In this document: positions 11,901 to 23,101 of the stretch, in pieces
Numbering within the stretch: position 1 is the stretch's first letter
How the letters are laid out: each line of letters starts with the position of its first letter
From: Bryum argenteum
Taxonomy: Eukaryota; Streptophyta; Bryopsida; Bryales; Bryaceae
DNA: 64,000 nucleotides
Reading direction: 5' to 3'
NCBI GenBank assembly: GCA_037043015.1
Contig: CM073321.1
Location: forward strand, 18,163,001 to 18,227,000
The notes under the pieces: generated by a model
The model's database searches: none
What the model was told of the DNA's origin: nothing
The model's input: only the letters and a program-made list of their open reading frames with translations
Position numbers and translations under genes: made by a program

Positions 11901-13743
11901 CTTGAAGATACCAGTGACGACGATGATGAAGGCGTTGGCGATGATGAAGGTATGGGTGTCGGCGACGATACCGACGACGACCGTGGAAATGAAGGCCAGG
12001 GTCAGGAAGCAACACAAGTACGTGACGTGGAAGCTGATGAAGAGGCGTCTGCACCGATCGAGGCTTCAACTTCTAACAAGCCGCCAGCTGCACGGTCTCT
12101 GGGATTTGAGTCAAGTGCTCATGACAAAGTTGGTGATTCTCAGAGGGAATCAAACACGGTATGACAAAGAACTATATTGCTATTAAATACATAGTTACCC
12201 CAATCTGAACGAATTAATTACATATTTTCTCAATAATTTCATAGATACCCCAATTTCAAGATAATAATCTTGTCGTGCACGAAAGAATCGTGTATGAGAA
12301 TGTGTATGTTGGGGATCTTCATGAGTATGATGCTGATCTCACTAATGCCGTCTTCTCGGCTCACTTGCCTGGCTCTGGGTATTCGGATTCAATATCTTTA
12401 GCTAGTAAATATGCGGGGCAGAGTCGATGTTTAAGGATACCGAAGAACATTCTTGCATCTGATCTGCACCGTTTTCAGTCAATCGGTGACGAGCTCGCTC
12501 ATACGGCTTCAATACAGGTCTACGTCCCTTCAAAAAAGAGGAAGTCCGTGGATATTGTTGGAGGTAATTCTGCCCCTCGTTCGGTCGTTGCTCGTGTCCA
12601 CACTCTTGACCTAATCGAATCAGCAAGTTCTCCCAGCCAGCCTCTACTCGAAGACGCTACACATGTCCACGATGAAATTGCTGAGGATATGGACTTGGAG
12701 AATGTTCTACCCGATACAGACCTAAACGATTCAGAGCGGGTGGAATCAGGTGCACCGAATACTGTAGTTTCCAGGTCAGAAGACCTATCGGTGGATCGCC
12801 CCATCCAAACTCCGGAGTCTGAAAGTCAACATCTAGTACTATACGAAGATGTTGCAGTCGACTGTGAACTGGCATTGGACCCATGCATGAAAGACTCCTT
12901 AGTTGACTTGGTTCGGATGAGTCCCTTCCGCAACCTGTCACCTTTGCATTCGGATGAAGGAAGACTTCAGGAATACGTGGGCCCTGATGAGTCAACCGTG
13001 CCGGACCGTCTTGTGGAGGTGGGTTGCAGCAACGTTTCTGGAAACGCGGACGTTCTCGACTCGGGGAGTTTACATCTATCATCGGGGGGTCAAATTCAGT
13101 GGAAAAGGTTCAATGCTTGGAATCTCCACCTGAAGCACAGGTTTCCCCTGTTGTTCTTCATGCGGATACCGATACTGAGTCTTTTGTACTTCTCGAATCT
13201 TTGGGTACAGATGTTGGTGTACCGGTGCTCGATGCCTCAGTCACAGTTGTGCTACCTGCCCCGGATCCATACGACAGGCCTCGTAAGAATCCTTAAGATA
13301 TTCTGTCGATGGCCGCCTGTTTTACCAAACAATCGATTGTGAACTTACGGAGAAGAACGCCGACTGAACTGGATATGGAAGTTGAAGCTAGAGAGAAGCT
13401 GAGATGTCCTTCCAAGAACCTATCTACGGAATTGGTGGCGTCAAAGATCATGCGAAAGTCTACAAGACAGGCCATTCAAGAGGTAATTGATTTCAAGAGC
13501 CAATTAAGTTGCACGCGCTTTTGTAGCGTCCCTCTTTGTCTTTCTATTCAGAACATGATGTATCAAAATGTATTGTACTTCCTAAGGCATTTGAACGCCT
13601 GCTTCTGCAATTAACTAATACTGGTTACCAGGTCGAGTAAGGTCCAGATGTAAATGTGCCATCGCTTGATCGCCCGGTATCATGCGCTGGACCAAGTGTG
13701 GTTAGTCTTGTGGAGCGAGATAAAGAGTGTCATAATAATAAGG
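8903..13743 (+). pseudogene. Second ParB/methyltransferase-like gene (locus 2), mildly decayed
   Basis: Exons fit at 8903-9985, 10206-11585, 11766-12158, 12245-13482 and 13632-13743. The start shares a block with the 27.5-kb gene (WxxVxxxVxEDP...LD..K.DF....ES), where a Ulp1-like His/Asp pattern is hinted. A basic linker follows, then a ParB-like domain with FFIIGGQHTVEAHKKIL as box II near residue 270. The 10.2-11.6 kb exon ends in a methyltransferase-like part: WDYHVVHYIPQP at the catalytic-loop position and DGIFLINVHGGPNIT at motif I, both degenerate. The last exons are acidic and probably disordered. Breaks are an in-frame TAG at 11457, TAA at 13294 and 13638, and a frame change at the G-run near 13086. 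The long open stretches suggest recent decay, or a working gene with sequence errors. Confidence 0.6.
11651..11748. repeat. 58-bp direct duplication in intron
   Basis: The words CTGCTAATCATACTATGGGG and CGACCGATGTCTCC occur at about 11651-11690 and again at 11709-11748, with a short CCGATTTTG echo between. The duplication sits in the intron before the acceptor at 11765. It is probably a small tandem duplication; the GGGGCGA words also recur near 14640 and 14764. Confidence 0.7.
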
Positions 13744-13887
13744 GTACGTAGGTTATTTTTGCTTACCTCCATTCAAGTTAGATATATTTTTCTTCGCTCA
13801 ACATGCTCTAATTACAATTCTGTCCTTCCTTCGTTAATTTCGGTATAAGCCAAACCACATTTCTTCCTCTAACTTAATAGATGAATC

Positions 13888-14549
13888 ATGGCAGGGAGTC
13901 TCTCAACGGCGCTCGAGAAGCCCAAGACATTCGAAGAAAAAGCCAAGGTACTACCACCGTGATACGTAGTTGTGTTTGACCAAAATGGGTTGCTCTATTG
14001 GAGGGGCGATTATTCTAAAAAGGGAGGGAGGCCTGTATTTCCAAGACCGGGCTGTACAGAGCTTCCGAATTTCATTTATACGAATGCATCTATGGTCATT
14101 TGGAGTTCCGCCACCATGAAGAATGTGAAAGACATGGTCAACAAAGTCACAAAAGGTTGCTCGTTCCGACCAGATGCGATTTTGCTGCTGTCTCAAGAGG
14201 ACTTCACGCCTTCGACCTACTTGGTGTCACCTAATAAGCCCCTCTTGCTTAAGATTTCCGTATCGTCCAGAGTCGTCTTTCTTTAAGTTCTACTGATCGT
14301 ATTCTCTTAATTGACGACATTCCGCTGAAGTGCATTTTGAATGCCAATCACTCGGCAATACACCCTTGTTCTTGGGCAGGAAGTCAGGACACCTTCTTAC
14401 TTTCCGTCCTGAAGCCCTGGCTACAAAGACTTTTTCATTCGGGTCTAACAGTTGATGAATTTGTCATGAACAACCTACTTGAGGGTGGTCTACCGCCAGC
14501 GTCTAAGGAGGATGCTCGAAAAGTCCTGAACATGTTACGTAAAAAATAA
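13888..14549 (+). pseudogene. HAD/FCP1-like phosphatase domain gene, copy 1
   Basis: The start ATG at 13888 gives MAGSLSTALEKPKTFEEKAK, then a TGA at 13960, then YVVVFDQNGLLYWRG, which has the position and look of the HAD nucleophile motif (DxDG, here DQNG). MVIWSSATMKNVKDMV corresponds to the FCP1-type second motif (WTSxxxxN), and RILLIDDIP to the C-terminal acidic motif (LIDD). The tail (LKPWLQRLFHSG) is shared with the copies at 16.7, 33.1 and 56.7 kb. The second Asp of the nucleophile motif is Asn, which should impair normal phosphatase chemistry; Asn at this place is, as I recall, also found in some plant NLI-interacting-factor-like proteins. A frameshift near 14250 and the TGA suggest a pseudogene. 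Confidence 0.6.
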
Positions 14550-15135
14550 CTCTTTAGGTTTCGAACTTCGCATATGTCTCCTGTACAGATTCTATTTTGT
14601 GCTATACTACTTTCAAATGACCAGTATTGGAACATCCATGGGGCAACCGCCCCATACCTTTTATTGCTTTAATTATGGTTCCCAAGTACGCTGATCGTCA
14701 GTTCAAACTAGTAGCCGGAATTGTTTATAGGGCGATTCTCGATAAGTAGCATCCGCATTTTTATATGGGGCGATCCCCCAATGAGTAGCTTGGGCCATAT
14801 CATTTGACACTAATGCTTGTAAGTGGCATTAAGAATAGTTTTCTCTAATTACACTTGGTTATTCAAATCGTATGCCACTTGGTTATCCATATCTATGTAT
14901 GTTTACTTAGAACCTACAAACATCATACAAAAGGTTTCACTTTGTTCGACCTCATCCTTTTCTAATCCATTCTCTTATATTGTCTTTCTTTCGTTGTTAT
15001 GCGTTCATTTTAATTGCCATCGATTATAAGGGATTGTCTGTCCTTACGACGTGAGGGAATCCCCTGATATTCTTCCTCTACTTGTAACCCTAATCTCTTT
15101 TGCTAACATTTTCTGAATGTGTCGTATTTATGCAG
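14550..15135. other. Intergenic, no gene recognised
   Basis: This AT-rich stretch separates two HAD-like genes. It contains two short GC-rich words (GGGGCAACCGCCCC near 14640 and GGGGCGATCCCCC near 14764) that can form small stems, and a pyrimidine-rich end that runs into the acceptor TTTATGCAG at 15127-15135. I see no other feature. Confidence 0.6.
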
Positions 15136-16798
15136 AATGTGATTGTGTTCTTAGTCAATGGTGTCCTTTGCTTCGAAGATTACGGAGGAAGTAACCCATC
15201 TCAGTTCGACTTAAAGAGAATCCGTCGACGGCCCGGGCTGCATTTTTTCCTTCGGATTCTCCTTAAGCACTTTCATGTTGGCATCTGGTCTTCTATGCTT
15301 ATAGGTCGACTACGTCTTGTTATTGACTATTTGCTTCCCTGTGACATTCGAGCGAAGCTATTATTCGTCTATGGACGGAATAAGTGCCACAATCCAGACT
15401 GGTACCCTTACTGCCAAAAACTCATGCTCCGCTTAACAAAAGATCACCCGACTTGGAGAGTTTGCCGTCCCGATCGCATACTAATGGTTGATGACTGCCA
15501 ATGGAGGAATAGGCGGAACGGTGATTTCACTACAAGGAGAATAGTATCCTAATTGACGAAATTTTGACAGAAACCTGCCAATTGTTCCGTCAATTAGGAG
15601 ACCCTGATTCGGTCACTCAATTGACAGAATTCTATCATTCATTTGTCAATTTGGACGAAGTTCCACAATGCAAAAAAATTAAAAACTCGGAAATTTTGAG
15701 GAAACATTTCTCTGCCCGGGCACGCCGGGCAGCAACGTTGGCACAACGAAAAATAGCGCGGGCCCCATCAAGGGGGTAGCGAGGGCCCTACCGCGGGAAA
15801 TGCGAGCCCTACCGGTGGAGGCTCACAAGTGGTATGTTAGGGGATTCGATCCCTTGACCTCACGGGTATAGTCCAAGTGACTAGCCAACTCACCTACTAT
15901 CCAATTTCATGTCCGAAGAAAGGTTTTTTTTTATATATATATGCTTTAAGTACAAGTACAGTAGACTTTGAATATTTTTCACGATGTAAAAAAAAAAAAA
16001 TTTCAAAACTTTTTTTTGAAATATTCTATGCAGGTATTTTTTTATATGTATAAAAAATTTCAATTTTTTTTGAAATTTTTTTTTTTTATGCTAGGGCCTT
16101 TTTTTACTACCGAGTAGACTTTGAATATTTTTCACGATGTAAAAAAACCTTTTTTTTTCAAAATTTTTTTTTGCACTATTTCATGCAGGTATTTTTCTAT
16201 ATGAAACCAACCCAAGTGATTTTGTCCAAAACGGAGTCCGGATGAAGAAGTTATAGTTCTTCAAAGTTTCTGCCCTTCATGCAAAATGTCGTATTTTGAC
16301 ATTTTGCATCAACTTTGAACGTTATGATCTCACAAATGGAGAAGATCCAACGGTTGAAAATTTCAGCGGTAGCTCAAAAACAAGTAAATTACAAGATCCT
16401 ACGGTTAAAGTCTACAAAAAGTTTTAGCAATTCCATGCTTGTCGTAAATAAAAAAAATTGACAAGAAGTTGACTAGAATTTGACAAGAAGTTGACAAAAA
16501 CATTAATAATGTCCAAAGTGACAGAGTTGGGCTGCGAGATGCTGACTTCGTCATTTCGGACATTTTTTTGTCAACTATTTGTCATCTTGGGCCCCATTTC
16601 CTTGTAGTGTTTGTGCTGTTACTTCCCGAAGTCTTGGAAGGGGAGATGGACTTTCCTAATTCTCGGAACATCATCCCTAATATCTCCACGGCGTTGTTGC
16701 CCTTCATTTTGCCTCTTTATTCTTATCAAAGTGTTAGCAAGTTTCTCGCCAACTCTGAGATGGATGGAAAGTATCGTCGCCGGCTTTTGCAAGCTTAG
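15136..16798 (+). pseudogene. HAD/FCP1-like gene, copy 2, split by a transposon
   Basis: The exon starts after TTTATGCAG. NVIVFLVNGVLCFEDYGG corresponds to the nucleophile motif, but the nucleophile Asp is Leu and the second is Asn (LVNG), so it cannot be a normal HAD enzyme. FHVGIWSSMLIG is the WTS-type motif and DRILMVDDCQWRNR the C-terminal VDD motif. The frame is broken at 15528 by a CACTA-type element and resumes at 16613 with VLLLPEVLEGEMDF and LLPFILPLYSYQS, the tail shared by the other copies. If the target duplication is 2 bp (TT), removing the element restores the frame exactly; a 3-bp duplication (TTT) would shift it. So the gene was probably intact when the element landed, apart from the altered active site. 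Confidence 0.6.
15528..16609. mobile_element. Non-autonomous CACTA-type DNA transposon (1,082 bp)
   Basis: The left end is CACTACAAGG and the right end is the inverted CCTTGTAGTG, the typical CACTA-superfamily terminus (CACTACAAGAAA type). Flanks are TTT on both sides, compatible with a 2-3 bp target duplication. Subterminal TTGACA/TTGTCA words recur at both ends (15553-15660 and 16455-16585), as expected for transposase-binding repeats. Inside there is no transposase gene; a T/A-rich middle contains a repeat of AGTAGACTTTGAATATTTTT at about 15960 and 16112. It interrupts a HAD-like gene. Confidence 0.8.
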
Positions 16799-17334
16799 AC
16801 AGCAACTGTACTGTAGAAGAGTAGATAGAATTAAAGATCTTTGCAGTCCTTTGACGACCACATTGCCGTTGAGGGTTGCATCGGTGGATTTCCCCATTGA
16901 TACTTCTTCGATTACATGAATGTATTCGAGAATGTTCTGAACTTGTATAGATCATTGCCCTTCAATTCCACACTGGGTGGAATTCACACAGTCGTTCAAA
17001 ATTTCAATTGATAATTACTCGTCCGGGTCTATTGAGGTTATCACTATTGTTGAATTCCCTCGGATTCTTTATTGCTTCACAGGCTTTGCTCATCTCATTC
17101 AATCATCATTGCTCTAGATTGCATACTACTATCACAAAATTATCATCGGAGGATGCTCTAAACAAATCAATAGGTAGACCATGACATTCCGTTTTTCTTC
17201 GTGTATTTTGTATTTTTCATGTACTTCTCGTGTGCAATTACTTCTTTTCTCATCTTTTGTGTTGATGATGGAGCTATCTCCCAATCCCTACACACCATTC
17301 TCAGTCCATAAATCACGTCAAAGTCCATATATAC
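16799..17334. other. Intergenic, no gene recognised
   Basis: This is the stretch between the broken HAD-like gene and the convergent transposase pseudogene. It is AT-rich, and I see no repeats, coding frame or conserved motif. It may contain the 3' ends of both transcripts. Confidence 0.6.
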
Positions 17335-18627
17335 TTAAATAATGCATTTATCATGCATAATGGTCAAACACTCATGCGGGTAGGTTTTTGACCTATACCT
17401 GTTTGCATAATATAACTCCTGATGAGCACGGGCTGCAACCAAGTGTACCTCGAGCTTCTTTGCCCAAAGTAGTGCTTGTTGCGACCTAGAAATTGAGCCA
17501 CGACGGAGTGTGTGCAACCGATCACATTTGGAGTAGCGAGTGAAGTTATCCCCGGGTTTCTTAGCATCAAATTCAAGAAAGTGTAACTTCTGAATTCTAC
17601 TCAGACAAGATGGCGGGACCATCGTCAAACCGAAGCCTTCATTTGTTGCGTTGATCTCCGGGATGGCACTCTTCCATTTCCACGTAGTGGGAAGAATCAT
17701 CGATACAACCTTCTCTCCAGATTTTAATGTCCTCGTTTGGTGCGGCATGTGATCCGCAGAGTTCTCCAGGATGCAACGCAGGGTTGCACTTGCCGGCGAC
17801 GTGTGCTTACGCGGCTTAAGCAAAGACTGATTTCCATGGGGATGGGCTTGATCGCCATCGGCCACGTACGTTTGAAACCAATGGAAGGTTGCCTCGGACA
17901 CTCCAGCAATATGTCTCCACGCAGGCAAGCTAACATTGATTTCCTCAACCGTGACTACCCTCTTCCCGTCAGCATTCCGATGAACCTGCCTATGAATGTC
18001 AAGCTTCATGTAGAACTTGAATTGGTAGGTCGTTCCACTATACATCCACTCTCGGAAACATCGGATCTTCTTCTTCGGGAAGGGTTGAATGCAGTTTGTG
18101 ATGCAACAAACTTTGCTTGAGACAGAATTGATAGACTCCTGAGTTAATAATCCTTTGGATTTGACGGATGTTTCATGAGGCGGGTTCCTAGTTGTATTGT
18201 TGTAACATCCGCTACGCGATGACTAAGGTCTCGCAAGAAGTGCAACACAAGAGTTATGATTGTGTCTTATTTCATGGTCTGTGAGACTAGCCCCATTGTA
18301 GGAGACTTTATCGAACGGCCACGCCCTAATAGAATATCTCCACTTATCTGGCACCATTGTGGCATCAGGGATCTTAGATATTTGAACTGCGACTTGGGAG
18401 TGCCCAAGTGGACCGTTGCTTCCGGGGACGAGATTGTAACTGATGTTGTGACATAGGCCCTCCGCTTCACCGCGACCCTCGTCACCGTAAAGGGTAACGA
18501 ACTTAGTAGCCCAAAGACGTTGAAGGATACCTTCACAGATTGGAATGTTTTCTGGCTCCTTCGGTTGCTCTACAACATCCTCATGAGAATAGTAATCACC
18601 AAATATTTGAACATCTTGAGAAGCCAT
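17335..18627 (-). pseudogene. Truncated DDE transposase-like gene
   Basis: Read from ATG 18627 on the minus strand the frame is open to 17335 except for one TAG at 18225-18223. The protein has a possible zinc-binding stretch (VCCITNC), a basic KKKIRCFREWMYSG segment, a helix-turn-helix-like VSLPAWRHIAGVSEATF, and a C-terminal part (NRYRSKTYPHECLTIMHDK) resembling the region of plant and fungal DDE transposases that carries the first catalytic Asp. It stops right after HDK, so the other two acidic residues are missing. I infer a truncated transposase; the exact superfamily is not clear to me. A palindrome cluster begins 59 bp upstream of the ATG. Confidence 0.5.
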
Positions 18628-18685
18628 GGTAGAGACCGCAAAATCATCACAAACGATAGCTTAGAAACAAAAGAATTGGTTGCGG

Positions 18686-19745
18686 TTCAACTCGAGTCGA
18701 GTTGAATATTGTAATGACTGAACAAACCCTTTCTTTTATATCCGTCAATATGATTCAGGAACCACTAATAGCAAAAAATAATTTAGAGTTAGAAACGATG
18801 TATGAATAGATTCAACTCAACTTGAGTTGTAATCCCCGGAAAATAATTCCTACGCTATTTAAAACAGTCATTATCTTAGAATCTGGTACGCAAGATACTT
18901 AAGGCATTAACAGTAACATGAGGGATTCTAGCTGTTAATTAGTAGCCATAAAATCACACCAATCAAGAACGTAATATATATGTGGTATGTAGTATTCGAG
19001 TCTATTTAGACTTAAGAAGGCCTTGAATTTGTTGTTGTGTCGAAGAAGATACTTTTAAATTCAACTCGAGTCGAGTTGAATATCCACAAACGAATCCACT
19101 GCAAGGACAATGAATCCACTGCGAATCTACCGCACGGAAAATATATCTCTAATTATGTGCGAATTATTATTTAACTCAATTCAAATTAAATATTGTTGGG
19201 CAGATTACATTATCATATGGCCCTTCCAAATATCCACACTGTGAGTTTCAACTTGACTTGAGTTGAATATTCACATCATTAAAGAAAACATCCCCTCACG
19301 AATAAACCAAATGACATTGGATGTTATCCAATTCAACTCGTGTCGAGTTGAATATGACGCCCATGAATAGATCATTCCTGATTCTGACAATATAATTGAT
19401 ACTTAACGAATATATCTCCAATTATGTGAGAATTCTTATTTAACTCGATTTGAGTTAAATAATATTTGGCTGATTACAATATGATATGGCCCTGCCGGAT
19501 ATCCACACAGTGAATTTCAATTCGACTCGAGTTGAATATTCACATCCATAAAGAGAACATTGTATGATGTCCAATTCAACTCGACTCGAGTTGAATATCA
19601 ACACCCATGAATAGATCATTTCTAAGTCTGACACCATAACGGATACTTGACGAATTACAATTTAACTCTACTCGAGTTGAACTTCTACATTGAAACGTAG
19701 ACATATATACTACGGCTATATAATTTCAACTCGACTCGAGTTGAA
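18686..19745. repeat. Palindrome cluster 1 (11 copies of a 21-bp dyad)
   Basis: Copies with arm TTCAACTCGA, one central base and its reverse complement start at 18686, 18811, 19060, 19170, 19247, 19332, 19439, 19516, 19575, 19661 and 19725. Those at 18686, 19060, 19575 and 19725 are perfect. At 19439 both outer arms changed together (TTTAAC with GTTAAA). Spacers are mostly unrelated, except that 19139-19408 and 19409-19650 are two copies of a larger tandem unit, each carrying three palindromes in the same order. The cluster lies just upstream of the transposase-like gene and contains no recognisable exon. Confidence 0.9.
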
Positions 19746-20280
19746 TTCTTTCACTATAGACCAGTATGCTTTAACATTCTCCCGGAAATATTGGCCGATT
19801 TTACGGAATTCAAAACCAGCTAACACTCAACAAAGAAGTATGCACCTGAGCGTACCATCCCAAAATCTAAACTATGCGTAATATAACAATGAGCAGCATC
19901 AAACTTCAATACGCTCAAAACGTAATGATTGACGGGAGACAATTATGTACTAGTGCAAACTGGACACACCATTCTCCATTGAAATCAAGCACCCAGAAGC
20001 CTCGCAAAAAACATTGCATCAGAATCAATCCGAGCATGCACCTAGCCAGTCAGCTCTACAATTCAACTACCAAGAGAACTTTGAGATGCTACGTTCCTCC
20101 AAACACTGAACTCAGTCTACGTATTTCGAGCAAACACTGACCTCACAGACTCGGAGATTACAGCAAGAACGGGAGAGAGATGGCAAAAGGCAATGACAAT
20201 AAGACACGAGAAAAAAAGAGGAGGAAAACCATTCCGAAGTCGCTGAAGTACTTGGAGTGGCGGGAAAACTAAGGCGGCAA
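19746..20280. other. Possible 5' leader for the minus-strand transposase-like gene
   Basis: On the minus strand, about 20280-20130 reads as a C/T-rich sequence ending in CTGTGAG followed by GTCAGTG. It could be an untranslated first exon with a donor, as in the 24.8-kb leader of the locus 3 gene. If so, palindrome cluster 1 would lie in a 5' UTR intron, as cluster 2 does. This is inference from base composition and a single GT; no coding frame here is convincing. Confidence 0.25.
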
Positions 20281-21290
20281 ACAAATAGACTTTTTAAACG
20301 GTCGAGTTCAAATTTGCCTTTAAAAGTAAAGATAAGTCTATTTGTTCATGACATTAAAGCAGCGCTCACTAAATCCAATCCGGGTTCACCACTGAGGTGG
20401 GGCCCCAGTTTTTGGTTTTCCCATTTTTGACCCCCTCAAGGTCATTTTTCTGAATTTTTAAAAAAAATTTGGGCTCTACACCCTCTTTTTACCCTACAGG
20501 GCCTCTTCTTCAAATTTTAAAGGCTTATAAGCAAAAAAATACCAGGCAGCCTTTTATTAGCTTCCCTCCGTATTTGGAAATTCCAACGGGGAACATGGAT
20601 TGAATTTAGTGTCCGGCACATTAAAGCATGCCAGAATTAGAATATGGAGGTAGGTGATATTAATTGCCGAATTCTTTTCCAAAAATATCAGAAAATTTCA
20701 TTGCTATAATTGTAAATTATTTAGGAAGAACTCTCAGGCCTAGGAGCCAGGCAAGGTAATTTCTAGACAGTACTTAGATAGTAGAAAATACAAAAAATTA
20801 GACCCTCCGGATACTCAGTATCCTAGTACATGTATGTATTGATTTCGCAATTAATTGATACATTAATTGATTCAAAAAAAAAATTAAAAATTATTTATTC
20901 AGCTTTCATATCCAAAACATTTCGATGGACGAACCTCGTGTCCTCCGCAATAGTAGTATATTATTCCTACACATTACACTTCTGAATCCTTCTCAAAATA
21001 TCTAAATTTTTAATTTATACTTGGAAGACTAGAATATTGTTTTAACGTCCTCTTTTTTTATATATAGTGCCACGTGGCAGTACTTGAATAGGAATCAAAT
21101 GCGACTCTACTATGATCTTCATATTTGACCCACAACAGACTTCTTTAAACATGTCTAGACATGTTGCAATCATTTTATTTTTCAAACAATAAATTCTAAA
21201 ACTACCTCGCTTCAAAAGGATCTTCAATAAAAGAATACAATAAATTGTAATAAACAAGATGTAACATAATATTTATTGTTTTTTATACGC
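20281..21290. other. AT-rich intergenic, no gene recognised
   Basis: The stretch contains short A/T runs and a few GG-rich words but no convincing reading frame, inverted terminal repeat or known motif. It may hold degraded transposon sequence. Confidence 0.55.
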
Positions 21291-21440
21291 TTTTAGGGTA
21301 TAGGACTATAGGATTTAGGATATAGTGTAGAAGGCCTAGGGTTTAGGATTTTGGGTTTAGGATTTAGGGTTTGATTAGATTTCAGTGTTTAGGGTTTAGG
21401 GTTTAGGCATTAGGCTTTAGGCTTTTTAGGTTTTAGAGTA
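21291..21440 (+). repeat. Interstitial telomere-type repeats (TTTAGGG)
   Basis: Around 21386-21408 there are three consecutive plant-type units (GTTTAGGGTTTAGGGTTTAG), flanked on both sides by about 100 bp of degenerate variants such as TTTAGGAT, TATAGGAT and TTTAGGCT. TTTAGGG is the usual plant telomere repeat. The block is far from any other telomeric feature, so it is interstitial, from an old break repair, fusion or telomerase activity. Confidence 0.8.
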
Positions 21441-22300
21441 CATTGAGGTTCTTGTATATGGGATTTTATGTGAATATCTCATATGTTCTTCTACGTGTGG
21501 TGATGAAGTTTAGGTTGGTATAAGTGGTGCTAAAATGGTTGATGCCTCTTAAGTAGTTTCTGAGAACGCTTTAAGTTTTGCCTAGTAAAGTTATTTAGCT
21601 CAGTCTTTCGCTTCACAAATTTTTGTGGTTTTGCTATGCATTCTATGTTAATATTTTTGTGTTCGATTTGATATCTTCATGCTTTGAGCCTTTAGGTTTC
21701 TAGCACAAGCTTGACCTTACATTACAGAAATCTCTTATCGCAACAATGCCTTGCTTGCATATTTTTGCTTTATTGCATGCTCTGGACATCAAGGTATACT
21801 ACATCATTCATATCAAAGACATTCACATTTGAATTAGCTTGAAGAATGCTTGTTACTAAAGTGCTCAAAGAAAGGAGGATAGTATGCATCACTTCAAGTT
21901 TTGAAGGTTTATAGCTAGGCTACTTACATATTTATTGCCAACTTCTGTGCGTCTTGTAGTTACCTCAGAGACCTGATGTTCATCGAGAAGGTAAAGAAAC
22001 GAGGGTATTTTACTCTCGAATTACTCTAGTTCGTTTGTCATGTGTTTTTTGTTTTTAACAAAGCATTACATTATAATAATAGATTAATAAAATAATATAT
22101 TAGCTATATTATTAGTATTTTAATGTTATATTCATAGTATGGAAGTTATAACAATGGTGCATGATCAACATTTACATATTGATTGAGTGTTGATAATTGA
22201 GTTATATTTCATTGTTATATAGGTTTTAAATAACTAAATTGACTCTCATTCTATTTGAAGTGACTTCACGAAGACTATTAGAAAAATACTGTGGTAGTGT
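21441..22300. other. AT-rich intergenic, no gene recognised
   Basis: No coding frame or motif stands out. The words TTGATTGAGTGTTGATAATTG near 22180 are the first copy of a block repeated near 23480 and 24255, so the right part belongs to the duplication described next. Confidence 0.55.
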
Positions 22301-23064
22301 TTGTAAGGCGGTTTGTAGCCAATAATATACTTCTATAACATAATACTGTTGGACGATCCTTTGGTATGAATGACGTATGACCATGGTATGTGTGATGTAT
22401 GGTCATGGTATGTGTGATGCATGGCCATAGTATACATGATGTTTCTCAATGATATCTTCTCTCTATATACTCTCACTGTCTTATTAATATTGTCCAATAG
22501 GTTATCTCAAACCTTCCTACCCGCTTATGTATCTACCCAATAATATTATTAATATGTAGCCAATAATATTATTAATAAAAGTTTATGTTGTAATATTATT
22601 AATATAATACTCATAATCTAATGATGATTTAATGTATTAGGAATAATATAGTAGTTATAGTAATAGTACAATACAGGCCAAATAAAATTTGCGAGAAAGT
22701 TATTCTAATTATAGTACAGTGGTCCAAGGGTTTAGAAGAATATTGGTATCAATAGAACAAACATGCAACTGAAACAAGTGATATCATAGACAGTGGTGGA
22801 CGTAATATTAGAGTGATTCACCATCTTCAGGTAATCAATGGATGTAATTGATGTACCCCATCGTGAGAGGCCACGTCTATACGTATCCATTTTAGCAATG
22901 GTGACTTTAATAATCTATATATATATATATATATATCTACTTCTATCTACTTATATCTACTTCTATAACATAATATTCTTTGGCGATCTTTTAGTATACG
23001 TGATATATGGACATGGTATGTATGATGTATGGTCATGGTATGCATGATGTACGTCAATGGTATT

Positions 23065-23101
<37 letters not shown>

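Noticed and set aside
15820-15880. tRNA-like GGGGATTCGATCCC stretch inside the CACTA element
   Set aside because: Only a B-box-like word; the rest does not fold as a tRNA.
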